Below, in pieces: positions 62,787-64,000 of a stretch of 64,000 nucleotides of DNA. The stretch spans positions 935,001 to 999,000 of the forward strand of contig NZ_CP075566.1 in NCBI RefSeq assembly GCF_018502625.1, written 5' to 3'. How positions within the stretch are numbered: position 1 is the first letter of the stretch; each line of letters opens with the position of its first letter. The DNA is from Pseudomonas hormoni. GTDB taxonomy: Bacteria > Pseudomonadota > Gammaproteobacteria > Pseudomonadales > Pseudomonadaceae. The notes beneath the pieces were generated by a model. The model was not told the DNA's origin and did no database searches. It saw only the letters and a program-made list of their open reading frames with translations. Position numbers and translations under genes: made by a program.

Positions 62787-63014
62787 CCTCTTGTGGCGCT
62801 GATTCGGCAAAATAGCGTGACCTGCGAGTCATAACGCGCATCTTCACTGTATTGTATTAATAGGGAAGGTGGCGCCTGGCCTGTTTCTGGCCCAGTGATA
62901 GCCTTTTATTCTTCCCGCTGTCGCCTCGATGGGGCGACGTTTTTCTCTGTTTGTCGGCGCCCCTCGAATCATTACGAGCGGTGGTATTGGGCTGTTTATT
63001 ATTGGGAAGCCGTA
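62787..63014. other. Intergenic AT-richer region before the KASIII gene
   Basis: It contains a promoter-like AT stretch (TGTATTGTATTAAT, 62846-62859), a terminator (62920-62944) and the ribosome site of the KASIII gene. No additional gene was seen. Confidence 0.4.
62920..62944 (+). terminator. Small Rho-independent terminator
   Basis: GTCGCC (62920-62925), a 7-base loop, GGCGAC (62933-62938), then GTTTTT. It lies 70 bases before the KASIII gene and may isolate it from the glycosylation operon or act as an attenuator. Confidence 0.6.
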
Positions 63015-63941
63015 ATGATTGGCATAAAAAGCATTGCGAGCTACGTTCCTGTAGCCGGCGTGGACAATTACGCACAAGGTGCAAAATTCGAGAAGGATGA
63101 AGAGTTCATCCTCGGCAAGATCGGTTCAGCCTTCCTGCCGCGCAAAGACGCCGGGCAGGAGACTTCGGACCTGTGTGTCGAAGCAGCCAATGCGCTGTTC
63201 GCCAACAATCCCGACTTGAAACGTGAAGACATCGACGTGCTGATCGTCGTCACTCAGAACGGCGACGAAGAAGGCCTGCCGCACACCGCTGCAATCGTTC
63301 AGGACAAACTGGGCCTGCCGACCACCGTGGCGGCGTTCGATATTTCCCTGGGCTGTTCCGGTTACGTCTACGGCATTTACGCGATCAAAGGCTTCATGGA
63401 GGCCGCAGGTCTCAAGAATGGCCTGCTGATCACTGCCGATCCGTATTCGAAGATCGTCGACCCGGAAGACCGCAACACCACCATGCTGTTTGGCGATGCC
63501 GCCACCGCGACCTGGATGGGCGAGAACGCGCCATGGCTGTTGGGCAAGGCCAAGTTTGGCACCGACGGTTCCGGCGCGCCGCACCTGAAGGTCACCGATG
63601 GCGTGTTTTTCATGAACGGCCGCCAGGTGTTCAACTTCGCGTTGCTCAAGGTTCCGGCACATTTGCATGAACTGCTGGCCGACTCGCAACTGACGGCTGA
63701 CGATATCGATGCCTTTTGCATCCATCAGGGCAGTGCAGCGATTGTCGATGCCGTGGCACGACGTTTCGAGGGCGAACCCGAGAAGTTCATCAAGGACATG
63801 GTCGAGACCGGCAACACCGTGTCGTCGAGTATTCCGTTGCTGCTGGAAAAGCACGTCCTGGACTCGAGCTGGAAACGCGTTGCGTTGAGCGGTTTTGGCG
63901 TGGGTCTGTCATGGGGATCGGCGATTATCTATCGTCCCTGA
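63015..63941 (+). CDS. FabH-like beta-ketoacyl-ACP synthase III of the flagellar island, 308 aa
   Basis: Thiolase-fold enzyme with the KASIII triad: C114 (DISLGCSGYVYG), H237 (FCIHQGS) and N267 (ETGNTVSSS). It begins MIGIKSIASYVPVAG and ends in GFGVGLSWGSAII. It is not the housekeeping FabH, because it is not near fab genes and sits at the end of the glycosylation island. A KASIII (orf3) occupies the same place in the P. syringae flagellar island. It may make the 3-oxo- or 3-hydroxyacyl group placed on the amino sugar. TGGGAAG precedes ATG 63015. The last 59 bases of the window are non-coding. Confidence 0.88.
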   Translation: MIGIKSIASYVPVAGVDNYAQGAKFEKDEEFILGKIGSAFLPRKDAGQETSDLCVEAANALFANNPDLKREDIDVLIVVTQNGDEEGLPHTAAIVQDKLGLPTTVAAFDISLGCSGYVYGIYAIKGFMEAAGLKNGLLITADPYSKIVDPEDRNTTMLFGDAATATWMGENAPWLLGKAKFGTDGSGAPHLKVTDGVFFMNGRQVFNFALLKVPAHLHELLADSQLTADDIDAFCIHQGSAAIVDAVARRFEGEPEKFIKDMVETGNTVSSSIPLLLEKHVLDSSWKRVALSGFGVGLSWGSAIIYRP

Positions 63942-64000
63942 ACCTCGGCTCTTTAATCAAAGAAAGCCAGGCACAAAAAAAGCGTTCAAGGTGTAACCTT

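Noticed and set aside
62876..62893. Sigma-54 promoter before the KASIII gene
   Set aside because: TGGCCTGTTTCTGGCC has GG-N10-GC spacing, but the -12 element reads TGGC instead of TTGC and the -24 side lacks the CACG pattern.
63015..63941. Housekeeping FabH
   Set aside because: No fatty acid synthesis genes around it, and its position at the end of a flagellar glycosylation island points to a specialised KASIII.
1..64000. tRNA, rRNA or known riboswitch genes
   Set aside because: No cloverleaf, CCA-adjacent acceptor stem, rRNA sequence or recognised riboswitch core was seen by eye; a covariance-model scan could still find small RNAs.

Overview
The window is a contiguous piece of a fluorescent Pseudomonas chromosome (P. 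fluorescens group). The signs are a GC-rich backbone, many Pseudomonas-type REP/BIME palindromes between genes, a phhABC-phhR phenylalanine hydroxylase locus, a cpxR/spy/cpxA locus, and a flgFGHIJKL operon followed by a large flagellar glycosylation island. No tRNA, rRNA, CRISPR array or intact insertion sequence was seen.

Region by region: (1) 1-7285 is a surface/secretion accessory block: the C-terminus of a type I-secreted RTX adhesin, a 656-aa AT-richer orphan protein, an autotransporter, and an Ig-like repeat protein with a near-identical 95-residue tandem duplication. (2) 7447-20868 is housekeeping and regulation: YbaN-like and YecA-like proteins, RecQ, MarR and two AraC-type regulators, a FimV-like protein, a SelW-like protein, an EamA exporter, an LpxH-like phosphatase, an HD-domain protein, a DUF962 protein, TrkH and a nitroreductase. 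(3) 21042-25360 holds the Cpx-type envelope stress locus (histidine kinase, Spy/CpxP-like protein, response regulator, coiled-coil membrane protein) with a recognisable CpxR box, then yciI and yciB. (4) 25448-30523 is the yciV-yciO-scpA-scpB-rluB run (RNA/tRNA modification and chromosome segregation), interrupted by a frameshifted DUF1289 gene. (5) 31272-39838 is an aromatic amino-acid region: aroP with a Trp-containing short upstream ORF, arfB, an MFS exporter, two small proteins, phhC-phhB-phhA, and the divergent regulator phhR. Similar TyrR/PhhR-like boxes lie in front of aroP and between phhA and phhR. (6) 40194-48632 is flgF-flgL behind a sigma-54 promoter. (7) 48757-63941 is the flagellar glycosylation island. 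Two giant multidomain glycosyltransferases flank a seven-gene operon for a CDP-linked, probably 3-C-methylated, 4-amino-4,6-dideoxy, N-acylated sugar. A sigma-54 promoter precedes this operon. A decayed 3' piece of a pseudaminic/sialic acid synthase gene and a FabH-like ketoacyl synthase follow.

How the genes work together: the last 24 kb appears to build the hook, rod and filament-junction parts of the polar flagellum and then decorate flagellin. RfbF and RfbG make CDP-4-keto-6-deoxyglucose. An epimerase, a C-methyltransferase, a PLP aminotransferase, an acyltransferase and a CmcI-like enzyme elaborate it. The two giant glycosyltransferases probably assemble the glycan, and the KASIII may supply the acyl group. 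The layout resembles the fgt1-fgt2-orf3 island of P. syringae, but with a different sugar pathway inserted. Start codons were re-chosen from visible ribosome binding sites, so several coordinates differ from the longest possible reading frame.
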